Origin: Thiomicrospira microaerophila
GTDB taxonomy: Bacteria > Pseudomonadota > Gammaproteobacteria > Thiomicrospirales > Thiomicrospiraceae
DNA length: 64,000 bases
NCBI RefSeq assembly: GCF_000934765.1
Contig: NZ_JYNN01000001.1
Span: forward strand, 173,449-237,448
Reading direction: 5' to 3'
The notes beneath the pieces were generated by a model. It was given only the letters and a program-made list of their open reading frames with translations. It had not been told where the DNA came from and ran no database searches. This document shows positions 53,354 to 62,053 of this stretch, piece by piece. The position numbers were made by a program, and so were the translations under genes. Numbering within the stretch: position 1 is the stretch's first letter; each line of letters starts with the position of its first letter.

Positions 53354-53818
53354 CTAGCGATTTGCATTAATAAACTCAACCACCGCTTCAGGGCTATCGA
53401 CAAACAGAGTATCAACGATAGATAGGTTATCCAACTTCATTAAAGTCACTTTGTCTTCCTGCTTAGGTAAGCCTTGGGTTAATTCACCATCACGATCCAG
53501 TGCAAGATTAAACTCGTACTTACGCATCGCCGGCATCGCAAACATGCGAGTAATCAAGGCTGGCATTTTTGAAATGTCAGCAATATACAGCCCTTGATGC
53601 GCAGCAAAATCTTTTATCCCAGATTCATCTATTGCCTGCTTGGTCATTTTAGCCCCCTTGTTATGATGACTAAAAATAATCCACTTCACCTCTGAGTTCA
53701 ATTCAATAACGCTACCATGCTGGTCTTCAAAACTGACAGGCTGCAGGGTTTGTGCCTGTGCCACAGTAAATGCCAACAACAACCCAAAACCAACAAACCA
53801 CTTTTTCAATAAAATCAT
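53354..53818 (-). CDS. Exported protein of unknown function
   Basis: The 154-residue protein starts MILLKKWFVGFGLLLAFTVA with cleavage after AQA, so it should be periplasmic. The mature part (VSFEDQHGSVIELNSEVKWI, IIFSHHNKGAKMTKQAID, DTLFVDSPEAVVEFI) has a thioredoxin-like strand order but no CxxC. No named family was recognised. The start is taken after GGGGTATAGC; an in-frame ATG 11 codons upstream would lengthen the signal peptide. It is followed in the other orientation by a strong terminator near 53899. Confidence 0.75.
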   Translation of the reverse strand: MILLKKWFVGFGLLLAFTVAQAQTLQPVSFEDQHGSVIELNSEVKWIIFSHHNKGAKMTKQAIDESGIKDFAAHQGLYIADISKMPALITRMFAMPAMRKYEFNLALDRDGELTQGLPKQEDKVTLMKLDNLSIVDTLFVDSPEAVVEFINANR

Positions 53819-53898
53819 GCTATACCCCCATAAAAAAATGAAGTATCGCATAAATAGCTGAGATTGTTAAGGATAAAAAAGAGATGAATTAAGAAAAC

Positions 53899-53922
53899 AA
53901 AAGCGCCAAAAGGCGCTTTTTT
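53899..53922. terminator. Bidirectional rho-independent terminator
   Basis: Arms AAAAGCGCC and GGCGCTTTT around an AAAA loop are flanked by A and T runs on both sides. It lies 80 bp upstream of the exported-protein gene on the minus strand and downstream of the gene at 54122 read toward it, for which it is the likely terminator. Confidence 0.88.
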
Positions 53923-53937
53923 AATGAGGGTTTAATA

Positions 53938-54121
53938 GGGCCAGCCCGGGTTTGTCATAAATTCGCGTGATAATCGCGCAGTACATTGGTTTCCCAGTTT
54001 TTTTCGAAGGAGTGCTGTAGTTAGTCATACAGCCAACTGAGAAAAATCTGCTGGGAAATCAAAAGACAAGCGAGGACGCGTGAACTTTATGAATCAAAGA
54101 AAGCGAAGCTAAATATCCGGG
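53938..54121. repeat. Dispersed non-coding element with imperfect inverted ends
   Basis: The left end reads CAGCCCGGGTTTGTCATAAA. The right end, read on the other strand, starts TAGCCCGGATATTTAGC and later has TCATAAAGTTCACGCG, so the ends are imperfectly inverted. Internally TTTCCCAG (about 53991) and CTGGGAAA (about 54051) form another inverted pair. A fragment recurs at 33536-33563. It directly abuts the stop codon of the gene at 54122. No coding potential was seen. Confidence 0.6.
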
Positions 54122-54511
54122 CTAATAACCAATACTCTCATGATGTGACTGAGGAATAGCCTCGGAATCTGCCAATAAATACCACATCAAATAATCCACG
54201 ACCATCGGCACTAACACAGTATGCTGATTATTGGTCTCCTGAAGCAAGCGTCGCACAGCCAGCTTTAACTCTGGACGGTTTGACGTGTCCATAATGATAT
54301 CAATTTTATCGCCGTACTCACGAATGGCTTCTTCGTAGTTAGGTAAATTTGGAATACCACGATTTTTGACATCCTCCAATAATGGGTTCGCCATATTGGG
54401 CTCGCTGACCGCTAAAATTTTAACTCGACTTTCGTCTATATTGACAAATTGACTATAAAACTTGCCACCAATACGCCCTAGACCTATCATAAAAACAGTA
54501 ATCTGTCTCAT
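54122..54511 (-). CDS. Small NAD(P)-binding Rossmann-fold protein
   Basis: The 129-residue protein starts MRQITVFMIGLGRIGGKFYS, a dinucleotide-binding GxGxxG strand-turn-helix, then VKILAVSEPNMANPLL and DIIMDTSNRPELKLAVRRLL. It looks like the NAD-binding half of a homoserine-dehydrogenase or GFO-type oxidoreductase with no catalytic domain. It may be a stand-alone redox or ligand sensor. The function is unknown and I recognise no named family. Its stop lies at the edge of a repeat element, so truncation by that element is possible. Confidence 0.75.
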   Translation of the reverse strand: MRQITVFMIGLGRIGGKFYSQFVNIDESRVKILAVSEPNMANPLLEDVKNRGIPNLPNYEEAIREYGDKIDIIMDTSNRPELKLAVRRLLQETNNQHTVLVPMVVDYLMWYLLADSEAIPQSHHESIGY

Positions 54512-54604
54512 TCTACATCCTCCTGATGTTATTATTATGGATACTCTTAAACCTTTACAATACTAGGTTATTTAACTTCATTAGTCCAGTTAAAAACGAC
54601 TTTT

Positions 54605-55936
54605 CTAATCACTATTTTTTACAGGCTCCGCCCAAAGGTCATATTCGTCTGCCGCAAATACCTCGACCTCTAGCATGTCACCAGGCTCTAAGTCCTGCCC
54701 TTCTGGGATAAAGACCATGCCATCAATCTCAGGGGCATCCGCCGCCGAGCGTGCAATCGCACCCTCATCATCGACCTCATCAACCAACACGCTCATGCGT
54801 TTACCAATTTTAGCCTGCATTTTTTTCGCACTAATCGCCTGCTGGGTTTGCATAAAACGATCATAGCGATCCTGTTTAACCTCATCAGGCACCTGCTCCG
54901 CGATGTCGTTCGCCGCCGCACCTTCAACGGGTGAATACTGGAAACAGCCGACCCGATCAAGCTGAGCTAACGCCAAGAAATCCAATAAGCGCTGAAACTC
55001 TTCTTCGGTCTCCCCCGGGAAGCCAACAATAAAGGTCGAGCGCAGGGTTAAATCCGGCACTTGCTGACGCCATTGTTGAATACGCTCCAGCTGTTTATCA
55101 ATATTGCCTGGGCGGCGCATGGCTTTTAACACGCGCTTATCAGCATGTTGCAATGGCATATCCAAATAAGGTAATACCTTGCCTTCGGCCATCAGAGGAA
55201 TCACCTCTTCGACATTCGGATAAGGATACACATAATGCAAACGCACCCAAACACCCATATCCCCGAGTGCTTTAACCAGGCCTGTCATTGAGGTTTTAAC
55301 CGGCTGACCATTCCAAAAATCCAGCTTATGCTTCACATCAACCCCATAGGCGGCGGTATCTTGCGAAATAACCAACAACTCCTGCACCCCAGCTTCGACT
55401 AAACGTTTAGCCTCATCCAACACCTCACTCACTGGTCGACTGACTAAATCACCACGCATTGAGGGAATAATGCAGAAGGAGCAGCGATGATTACAGCCTT
55501 CAGAAATCTTTAGATAAGCGTAATGGCGAGGCGTCAACTTAACCCCCTGCGGCGGCACTAAATCCACATAGGGGTTATGCTCGGGCGGGGCGATGACTTC
55601 ATGCACCGCATTCAATACCGTTTCATAGGCCTGGGGGCCAGATACCGATAAAACCTGCGGGTAATGCTTGAGAATTTCTTCATCACGCGCGCCCAAGCAA
55701 CCGGTCACAATCACCTTGCCGTTTTCACGCAAGGCTTCCCCAATCGCATCTAATGACTCTTGTACCGCCGAATCAATAAAGCCACAGGTATTGACAATGA
55801 CGGTATCCGCATCTTGATACGAATTCGACAAGTGATAACCCTCTGTGCGCAGCTGGGTCAAAATCCGCTCCGAATCCACCGTTGCTTTTGGACAACCCAA
55901 ACTAACGACACCCACTGTAGGCTGATGTTTACTCAT
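54605..55936 (-). CDS. rimO: Ribosomal protein S12 methylthiotransferase
   Basis: The 443-residue radical-SAM enzyme adds a methylthio group to Asp88/89 of S12. The N-terminal UPF0004 domain has [13 protein letters not shown] and VNTCGFID (cluster cysteines), the radical-SAM motif is [11 protein letters not shown], and there is a C-terminal TRAM domain ([19 protein letters not shown]). The start is at MSKHQPTVG, preceded by GTGAG. An upstream in-frame extension runs into the MITE-like repeat and is not credible. A degenerate palindrome (AACCAGGCCTGTC) is at 55274. Confidence 0.97.
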   Translation of the reverse strand: MSKHQPTVGVVSLGCPKATVDSERILTQLRTEGYHLSNSYQDADTVIVNTCGFIDSAVQESLDAIGEALRENGKVIVTGCLGARDEEILKHYPQVLSVSGPQAYETVLNAVHEVIAPPEHNPYVDLVPPQGVKLTPRHYAYLKISEGCNHRCSFCIIPSMRGDLVSRPVSEVLDEAKRLVEAGVQELLVISQDTAAYGVDVKHKLDFWNGQPVKTSMTGLVKALGDMGVWVRLHYVYPYPNVEEVIPLMAEGKVLPYLDMPLQHADKRVLKAMRRPGNIDKQLERIQQWRQQVPDLTLRSTFIVGFPGETEEEFQRLLDFLALAQLDRVGCFQYSPVEGAAANDIAEQVPDEVKQDRYDRFMQTQQAISAKKMQAKIGKRMSVLVDEVDDEGAIARSAADAPEIDGMVFIPEGQDLEPGDMLEVEVFAADEYDLWAEPVKNSD

Positions 55937-55974
55937 ATTTTTCTCACAGTTGTATTGCGCGCTACTTAACTCGC

Positions 55975-56139
55975 TAGGAGCCTGTCGGACTAAAGCCAAT
56001 CGGCTGCAAAAAAGCTGGATTTGGCCATTTTTTGCCCACTTCCTCGTCAAATAGCTAGCTATTCTCCTCGGAATTAAACAAAAACTGACTCAAACCAGAC
56101 TTTTTTTCGCTTCGACCGGTTTAGTCCGACAGGCTCCTA
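55975..56139. mobile_element. MITE-like element with 18-bp perfect terminal inverted repeats
   Basis: The terminal repeats GGAGCCTGTCGGACTAAA (55977-55994) and TTTAGTCCGACAGGCTCC (56120-56137) are exact inverted copies. Each is flanked by TA (55975-55976 and 56138-56139), as expected for a TA target duplication of IS630/Tc1-mariner-type transposases. The roughly 160-bp interior has no gene. Solo ends occur at 15740-15795 and 37573-37628. The right end supplies the stop codon of the brnA-like gene. Confidence 0.83.
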
Positions 56140-56349
56140 AACGCTGCTTAATTGTTTTGTTATTTCAATATCTTTTTTAAGAAGGCTATTTATTAATTCA
56201 CTCAAAGAAGTGGTATTGGACTTAGATTTTAACTTTGTCAACATAAACTGCTTTACGTCTTGATCCAAATAAATTGGAATATCTAACGCGTCTATTGGGC
56301 GATAAAAACGCCCCTGTTCAGCCGCTGAAAAATCATACTCTTGTTTCAT
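56137..56349 (-). CDS. brnA: BrnA-like antitoxin
   Basis: The 70-residue protein MKQEYDFSAAEQGRFYRPID followed by IPIYLDQDVKQFML resembles antitoxins paired with BrnT, with a ribbon-helix-helix-like C-terminal part (SLSELINSLLKKDIEI). Its ATG overlaps the toxin stop (ATGA), the usual coupling. The stop codon TAG at 56137-56139 overlaps the terminal bases of the MITE-like element, so the native C-terminus may have been changed by the insertion. Confidence 0.82.
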   Translation of the reverse strand: MKQEYDFSAAEQGRFYRPIDALDIPIYLDQDVKQFMLTKLKSKSNTTSLSELINSLLKKDIEITKQLSSV

Positions 56350-56639
56350 AATGGACACCTTTTTTGATAAGTGTTGCTTTCAATTTTTGTCGATTTACGT
56401 GCACTAATAATTCTAACCTTTTCTATACCCTCTAAATCTTTATAGGTATGAACTACTGTTAAGATCGTTTCATTAAATGACTTACCTAACAGTATCCACC
56501 TATCTTCTGACTCAGAGTGGGCTTCATCATAAATCGTCAAAGCAAATGGGTCTGAAAAAACATAACAGGCCTGTTCAAAAGACACGCCATGCTTTGCTAA
56601 ATTAACTTGTTCCTTGATAGGATCCCATTCAAATTTCAT
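56346..56639 (-). CDS. brnT: BrnT-family ribonuclease toxin
   Basis: The 97-residue protein has the BrnT layout: FEWDPIKEQVNLAKHGVSFE, VFSDPFALTIYDEAHSESED, RWILLGKSF, ILTVVHTY and VRIISARKSTKIE. These include the Lys/His and Arg residues typical of this RelE-fold RNase. The downstream antitoxin overlaps its stop. It lies 17 bp downstream of ileS in the same direction, so some readthrough from the housekeeping gene is likely. Confidence 0.9.
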   Translation of the reverse strand: MKFEWDPIKEQVNLAKHGVSFEQACYVFSDPFALTIYDEAHSESEDRWILLGKSFNETILTVVHTYKDLEGIEKVRIISARKSTKIESNTYQKRCPL

Positions 56640-56656
56640 AAAAATTTATCACACCG

Positions 56657-59485
56657 TTAAGCAAAGTGGCGGGTTTCGCCTTGGCCTATTACGTTGTCTA
56701 CACAGCGTTGGCATAATTCTGGGTGCGTAGGGTCGGTGCCAATGTCTTCGCGGTGATGCCAGCAACGCGGGCACTTATCCGCCTGCACTGCTTGGGCGTC
56801 AATCCATAAACCGGCTAGTTCAGTTTCAATCGCACTAGCGGGTTTATCACTGATAGGCAAAACCTGCGCATAAGAGGTAATTAACACAAAGCGTAACTCA
56901 TCACCCAACTGCGTTAAGGCATTCAACAATTCACCCTCCGCATAGAGTTTAACCTGTGCGGTTAAGCTCGCCTTGATTTCACCGGCGTTACGCAACTCTT
57001 CCAAGCGTTTAGCCACCGCTGAGCGCACTTCAATCATTTGCGCCCAATAGGCCGAATTCATCTCAGCGGTCTCATCCAAAGCCGTCAAACCTTGATACCA
57101 AGTGGCAACAAACACCGTTTCGCTGCGCTCCCCTGGGATATAAGGCCAAATTTCTTCAGCGGTAAAGCTTAAAATCGGCGCAATCCAACGTGTCATCGCC
57201 TCTACAATATGATACAGCGCTGTTTGTGCTGAACGACGTGCTAAACCATCGGTTTTACAGGTATATTGACGATCCTTGATCACATCTAGGTAAAACGCAC
57301 CCATTTCAATCGAACAAAAATGCGACACCGCCTGATAAATCTGATGAAAATGATACTGCTCATACGCATCCACCACCTGCGTCTGCACCTGATGCGCATG
57401 CCCTACCGCCCACTTATCAAGCGGCAGTAAATCCTCATAGGCGACTAAATCGGTGGCCGGATTAAAGCCATTCAGGTTCGCCAACAAGAAACGTGCGGTA
57501 TTGCGAATACGGCGATAAGCATCGGCGGTGCGGCTGATTATTTCATCCGACACCGTCATTTCATAGCGATAGTCAGCGGCTGAAATCCACAAGCGCAAAA
57601 TATCCGCCCCTAGCGTATCCGCAATTTTTTGCGGCGCGACGACATTGCCTTTCGACTTCGACATTTTTTTGCCATCTTTATCAACCGTAAATCCGTGCGT
57701 CAGCACCTGCTTGTAAGGCGCCGCCTCATTCATGGCGATACCTGTTAACAATGACGATTGGAACCAACCACGATGCTGATCGGAGCCCTCCAAATACAAG
57801 TCCGCTGGCGATTGCAATTCATCACGCTGCTGGCATACGCTAAAATGCGTCACGCCCGAATCAAACCAGACATCGAGAATATCCTGCACCTTTTCATAAT
57901 CATTGGCTTCATCGCCCAATAATTCGCGCGCATCCAAATCATACCAAGCATCAATCGAGTGCTGCTCAATACGCTGCGCGACCTGCTCCATTAATTCGAC
58001 GGTGCGTGGGTGCATCTCACCCGTCACCTTGTGAATAAAAATACAAATCGGCACACCCCACAAACGCTGGCGCGACACACACCAATCCGGACGCCCTTCA
58101 ATCATCGCCTCAATTCGGTTTTGACCCCATTCCGGCACCCATTGCACGGTTTTAATCGACGCCATTGCGGCCGCACGCAAGCCTTGTTGATCCATGCTAA
58201 TAAACCACTGCGGTGTGGCACGGAAAATCAACGGCGTTTTAGTACGCCAGCAATGCGGATAGCTATGGCGAATCGCCTCATGATGCAATAACGCGCCGCG
58301 TTCACGCAACACCTCCAACACCGGCTCATCGGCTTTGAGCACGTTGATACCCGCAAACAAAGGCGTACCCTCAACAAACGTACCCGTACCATCCACAGGA
58401 CAATCGACCTCTAGATCATATTTCAGGCCAACAATAAAGTCGTCCTGACCATGCCCGGGTGCCGTATGCACACAACCTGTACCCGCATCCGTCGTGACAT
58501 GCTCGCCCAAAATTATCGGCACAATACGCTCATAAAAAGGATGGGCTAAACGAATTAAATCAAACTGATCGCCACGACCATACGCCACCACACGATAATG
58601 CTCAATATCGCACTTCGCCATCACGTCTTTTATCAGCGCCTCAGCGATAAACAAACGCTCCTTGCCCTGCTCGGTTTCAACCTGCACCAAGGCATATTCT
58701 AATTCTGGGTTAATCGCCACCGCTTGGTTGGCTGGTAGGGTCCAAGGTGTTGTCGTCCAAATAACCACTGAAATCGGGCCTTCGCCCGTATGATCTTCAA
58801 CATGATGACAGCGTTCAAAAAAGGCCGCTTCATCCAGCACCTTAAAGCGCACATCAATCGCATTCGAACGCTTTTCCTCATACTCCACCTCAGCTTCCGC
58901 CAGCGCCGAACGCCCACCAATCGACCAGTAAACCGGCTTAGTGCCTTTAACCAGGTGCCCTTTTTCAATAATTCTTGCCAAGGCACGTACTTCATTCGCT
59001 TCAAAATCAAACGCTTTGGTTAAATAGGGATTATTCCAATCAGCCATAATTCCCAAACGCTGGAAATCCTTCATCTGACCTTCAACTTGGCTTTGTGCAT
59101 AATCGCGGCAGGCCTGACGGAATTCACGCTCATTTAACTTAACGCCTACCTTGCCGTGTTTTTTCTCCACGTTATGCTCAATCGGCAAACCATGACAATC
59201 CCAACCCGGCACAAACGGCGCATCAAAACCGCTCAAACCTTTGGACTTCACAATCATATCCTTGAGCACCTTATTCACCGCATGACCGATATGAATATCG
59301 CCATTGGCATAGGGTGGGCCATCATGCAAAATAAATTTAGGACGCCCTGCCATGGCTTGGCGCACAGTGTGATAGACATCGTTTTTTAACCAGCTTTCAA
59401 CTTGCTTTGGCTCACGCTGTGGCAAACCACCGCGCATCGGAAAATCAGTTTCTGGAAGGTTTAAGGTTGGCTTATAGTCGGTCAT
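56657..59485 (-). CDS. ileS: Isoleucyl-tRNA synthetase
   Basis: The 942-residue class I synthetase has [15 protein letters not shown] (HIGH), [13 protein letters not shown] (KMSKS) and editing-domain [16 protein letters not shown] with [16 protein letters not shown]. The C-terminal zinc ribbon is [10 protein letters not shown] and CQRCVDNV. The start [10 protein letters not shown] is the family start; a TTG four codons upstream overlaps the ribF end. The ribF-ileS order is common in gammaproteobacteria; lspA, which often follows, is absent here and a TA pair lies in its place. Confidence 0.98.
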   Translation of the reverse strand: MTDYKPTLNLPETDFPMRGGLPQREPKQVESWLKNDVYHTVRQAMAGRPKFILHDGPPYANGDIHIGHAVNKVLKDMIVKSKGLSGFDAPFVPGWDCHGLPIEHNVEKKHGKVGVKLNEREFRQACRDYAQSQVEGQMKDFQRLGIMADWNNPYLTKAFDFEANEVRALARIIEKGHLVKGTKPVYWSIGGRSALAEAEVEYEEKRSNAIDVRFKVLDEAAFFERCHHVEDHTGEGPISVVIWTTTPWTLPANQAVAINPELEYALVQVETEQGKERLFIAEALIKDVMAKCDIEHYRVVAYGRGDQFDLIRLAHPFYERIVPIILGEHVTTDAGTGCVHTAPGHGQDDFIVGLKYDLEVDCPVDGTGTFVEGTPLFAGINVLKADEPVLEVLRERGALLHHEAIRHSYPHCWRTKTPLIFRATPQWFISMDQQGLRAAAMASIKTVQWVPEWGQNRIEAMIEGRPDWCVSRQRLWGVPICIFIHKVTGEMHPRTVELMEQVAQRIEQHSIDAWYDLDARELLGDEANDYEKVQDILDVWFDSGVTHFSVCQQRDELQSPADLYLEGSDQHRGWFQSSLLTGIAMNEAAPYKQVLTHGFTVDKDGKKMSKSKGNVVAPQKIADTLGADILRLWISAADYRYEMTVSDEIISRTADAYRRIRNTARFLLANLNGFNPATDLVAYEDLLPLDKWAVGHAHQVQTQVVDAYEQYHFHQIYQAVSHFCSIEMGAFYLDVIKDRQYTCKTDGLARRSAQTALYHIVEAMTRWIAPILSFTAEEIWPYIPGERSETVFVATWYQGLTALDETAEMNSAYWAQMIEVRSAVAKRLEELRNAGEIKASLTAQVKLYAEGELLNALTQLGDELRFVLITSYAQVLPISDKPASAIETELAGLWIDAQAVQADKCPRCWHHREDIGTDPTHPELCQRCVDNVIGQGETRHFA

Positions 59486-59493
59486 GATAGGTC

Positions 59494-60441
59494 TCAAGGA
59501 TTACTAAGTTTTAAAAGTTGTCTAGCTTGCCGCGCATCTTCAGCTATTTGTGCCTGAAGCGCGGGCAAACCACTAAATTTCATTTCTGGGCGAATAAACG
59601 CCTGCAAGCGCACTTCAACATGGGCGCCATACACCATTTTCTGCCAATCAAATAAATGGACTTCAATCGAGGGTCTTTGCCCCTGCACGGTCGGTCTGAC
59701 ACCCATATTCGCCACCCCCGGCCAAGGCTGATCCACCAGCCCTGCCACACGAACCGCAAACACGCCGCGCACAGGCATTTGCAAACGCTTGGGATTTAAA
59801 TTTAAGGTTGGAAACCCCAGCGTACGCCCCAGTTTTTGACCATGAATGACACGGCCTTCAAAGCGAAACTCACGCCCCATCATCGCTTGTGCCGAGGTTA
59901 AATCAGGCTGGGCCAATACATCACGCACCCGTGTGCTACTCACACGCTCGCCCCCCATACTATAGGTCGGCATCGCCTTCACCTGACAGCCTGTTTGCGC
60001 ACCCCATGCAGACAAAAAACCAAAATCGCCTTCGCGCTGATGACCAAATCGAAAGTCATCGCCTATAACTAAATGCTTGGCATTCAAACCCTGGTTTAAA
60101 ATCTGTTGCGCAAAATCATGGGCACTCATGGCTGAAAAGGCCGCATTAAATGTCATGCAGACTAAATAATCCACACCGGCATCCGCCAGCGCGCGCACTT
60201 TTTCGCGCAGATTCATCAAGCGAACAGGCGCTTGCTCAGGGCTAAAAAACTCAATCGGAAAAGGCTCAAACACCATCACCACACTCGGCAAGCCACGCTG
60301 CTTTGCCTGGGTTTTGAGCGCGTCTAACACACACTGGTGCCCCAAATGCACACCATCAAAATTTCCAATCGTGACCACGCTGCCCGCATCAAACCGAGAT
60401 TGATAACTAGCTAAATTGTGTAAACCGCGAATCAGTTGCAT
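59494..60441 (-). CDS. ribF: Bifunctional riboflavin kinase / FAD synthetase
   Basis: The 315-residue RibF makes FMN and FAD from riboflavin. The N-terminal nucleotidyltransferase domain has [16 protein letters not shown] and [13 protein letters not shown]. The C-terminal kinase domain has [16 protein letters not shown] and [12 protein letters not shown]. It precedes ileS by 8 bp in the same direction. Confidence 0.97.
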   Translation of the reverse strand: MQLIRGLHNLASYQSRFDAGSVVTIGNFDGVHLGHQCVLDALKTQAKQRGLPSVVMVFEPFPIEFFSPEQAPVRLMNLREKVRALADAGVDYLVCMTFNAAFSAMSAHDFAQQILNQGLNAKHLVIGDDFRFGHQREGDFGFLSAWGAQTGCQVKAMPTYSMGGERVSSTRVRDVLAQPDLTSAQAMMGREFRFEGRVIHGQKLGRTLGFPTLNLNPKRLQMPVRGVFAVRVAGLVDQPWPGVANMGVRPTVQGQRPSIEVHLFDWQKMVYGAHVEVRLQAFIRPEMKFSGLPALQAQIAEDARQARQLLKLSNP

Positions 60442-60563
60442 AGGGCGTCGTTAAGGGTATCGTTATTAATGGCAAAAGCGCAATTATAACGGATTGCGCG
60501 TTAGATGTAACCTGCCGATTTTTTGATTAAATGCTTAACGGCCACACCCAGCACCCATGCGCC

Positions 60564-61694
60564 TCAAACAAACGGGCGTTGTTGCCAACAGTCTGCATAA
60601 TACTGCTCAATCATAGTTTTTTCTTCCACTAAAAAACCCGCAATCCCACTCGGAAACGGATTTTGCACCAGCCAATGTGCAGATTGGGTTATCACCGGTT
60701 CAAAGCCGCGTGCGATTTTATGCTCACCACCTGCACCGGGCTCAAAACGTTGCAAACCCTGCTCAATCGCAAACTCAATGCCCTGATAATAGCAGGCTTC
60801 AAAATGCAATGAATTGACCTCTTCAACACAGCCCCAATGGCGACCAAACAAGGTCGTATCACTATAAAACATCAACGAACCCGCGATATTGACACCCTCA
60901 CGCTGTGCCATCACCAGCAGGACATTATCCGGCAAGGCGGCCGCTACCGCCTGAAAAAAATCTTGATTAAGCGTGGCAAGGCTGTGTTTCTCGGCAAAGG
61001 TTTTTTGATAAAACCCAGCAAAATCTTGCCAATCTTGCTCTGTCGCCGTATGACCATTCAGCCGTTTAATCGTCACCCCTGCATCCTGCACCTTGCGGCG
61101 CTCTTGTTTAATGTTTTTACGTTTTTTAGGTTTTAACTCAGCCAAAAAGTCATCAAATGTTTGATAACCGCGATTAAACCAATGAAAATGACAGTCATGA
61201 CGCACTAACCAATTAGGCTGATTATTCAACCAGGCCTGGTTGTGTTGATCAGCAAAAAGAATGTGCCAACCGCTGATTTGTTGTGCCATCGCCTGCTTTT
61301 GTAAACTCGCTAGCAATAAAGCTTGGATCTTATCGGCATCCTGATCTGGCGCAACTAAAAACCTTGGACCGGTGACGGGCGCATAAGGAATGGCGCTGAC
61401 CCATTTAGGGTAATAGGGCAAGCCCACCGACTGCCAAGCCTGCGACCAGGCCTGGTCGAATACAAACTCACCATAAGAATTGGTTTTGGCATAAAGCGGC
61501 ATCGCCGCGATTAAGCGCCCTTGATCATACACGGCGACATGCTGCGGATACCAACCAAACTGCGGACTCACACACTGATACACCTCCAACGCCTGCAAAA
61601 ACTCATGGCGCAAAAACGGATGATTATCCACCACCAACCCATTCCAGGCCCGCTGATCAATATCTGCAATCTGTCGAACTAAATGTAATTCCAT
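60564..61694 (-). CDS. FemAB-like GNAT acyltransferase (DUF482/PF04339)
   Basis: This 376-residue protein of the PF04339 group has HPFLRHEFLQALE, AAMPLYAKTNSYGEFVFD, KKRKNIKQERRKV (the conserved basic motif) and FEPGAGGEHKIARGFEPV. Members are GNAT-fold proteins of unknown substrate. Three palindrome copies lie in or at this gene within 484 bp (61228, 61444, 61698), the last immediately before the start and lending GGTGAT as ribosome-binding sequence. The ATG at 61694 is chosen; a GTG two codons earlier is possible. Confidence 0.87.
   Translation of the reverse strand: MELHLVRQIADIDQRAWNGLVVDNHPFLRHEFLQALEVYQCVSPQFGWYPQHVAVYDQGRLIAAMPLYAKTNSYGEFVFDQAWSQAWQSVGLPYYPKWVSAIPYAPVTGPRFLVAPDQDADKIQALLLASLQKQAMAQQISGWHILFADQHNQAWLNNQPNWLVRHDCHFHWFNRGYQTFDDFLAELKPKKRKNIKQERRKVQDAGVTIKRLNGHTATEQDWQDFAGFYQKTFAEKHSLATLNQDFFQAVAAALPDNVLLVMAQREGVNIAGSLMFYSDTTLFGRHWGCVEEVNSLHFEACYYQGIEFAIEQGLQRFEPGAGGEHKIARGFEPVITQSAHWLVQNPFPSGIAGFLVEEKTMIEQYYADCWQQRPFV
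61228..61241. repeat. Palindrome AACCAGGCCTGGTT (exact), in FemAB-like gene
   Basis: This is an exact copy, read as NQAWL. Confidence 0.97.
61444..61457. repeat. Palindrome copy GACCAGGCCTGGTC (symmetric variant)
   Basis: This is a perfect palindrome with both outer bases changed in a compensating way. It is read as DQAWS. Confidence 0.93.
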
Positions 61695-61697
61695 AAT

Positions 61698-61711
61698 CAC
61701 CAGGCCTGGTT
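61698..61711. repeat. Palindrome copy CACCAGGCCTGGTT at a start codon
   Basis: The core is intact. It lies 3 bp upstream of the chosen ATG of the FemAB-like gene, in its leader. Confidence 0.92.
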
Positions 61712-61742
61712 ATATTAACTCGCCTATTTCATAAATTTCACG

Positions 61743-61760
61743 CAGAACAAGCTTGTTCTG
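61743..61760. promoter_or_regulatory. 18-bp perfect palindrome CAGAACAAGCTTGTTCTG
   Basis: It lies 49 bp upstream of the FemAB-like gene start and 300 bp upstream of the DsrE gene. It is a possible operator or hairpin; no regulator was recognised. Confidence 0.5.
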
Positions 61761-62000
61761 CTAAACTTTGTAGACAATAGTATAAACTGGGTGCGACCGA
61801 AAATGCCAACCACCTTGTCACAGATAGCGTTCACAACCATTCCGGCCTATGCTGTCATACTCCGCCCCCAGTTTGCTCACCGATAGTCCCTGCGGCTTCG
61901 CGCTGACTACAAAATGCATGTCATATTTTTCGCCTACTGAACCCGCATCTAATCTACATATTTATTCCTTAAATATTTTGTTGTAAAATCAGATAAAGAC

Positions 62001-62026
62001 AAATAGAATGAAAGTTCATTCTATTT
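62001..62026. promoter_or_regulatory. 26-bp inverted repeat in DsrE gene leader
   Basis: Arms AAATAGAATGAA (62001-62012) and TTCATTCTATTT (62015-62026) pair perfectly around AG, followed by a short T run, 27 bp before the start codon. The position suggests an operator or an attenuator/RNA hairpin for the DsrE gene. Confidence 0.6.
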
Positions 62027-62053
62027 TTAATCTTTCACCAAATGGAGGTTTTT

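Larger units (their letters stand above)
61712..62053. other. Gene-free regulatory region upstream of DsrE gene
   Basis: These 342 bp between divergent genes contain an 18-bp palindrome at 61743, a 26-bp inverted repeat at 62001, and an unassigned GC-rich stretch (61790-61930) with short matches to repeat ends (CTTCGCGCTGACTAC, also near 49090). AT-rich sequence from 61930 to 62000 probably contains the DsrE gene promoter. No small gene was found. Confidence 0.6.

Noticed and set aside
55937..56050. Longer RimO start upstream of MSKHQPTVG
   Set aside because: The extension is encoded by the end of the MITE-like repeat and has no match to RimO N-termini.
3501..61711. The palindrome as a DNA uptake sequence of the Neisseria or Pasteurellaceae type
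   Set aside because: Known uptake sequences differ in sequence and are not palindromic. There is no direct evidence here, so it is kept only as one possible role.
61849..61856. Single CTGTCAT heptamers near 61852 and 63524 as further Pho boxes
   Set aside because: No second heptamer is present at the 11-bp period and no -10 sequence lies at the right distance.
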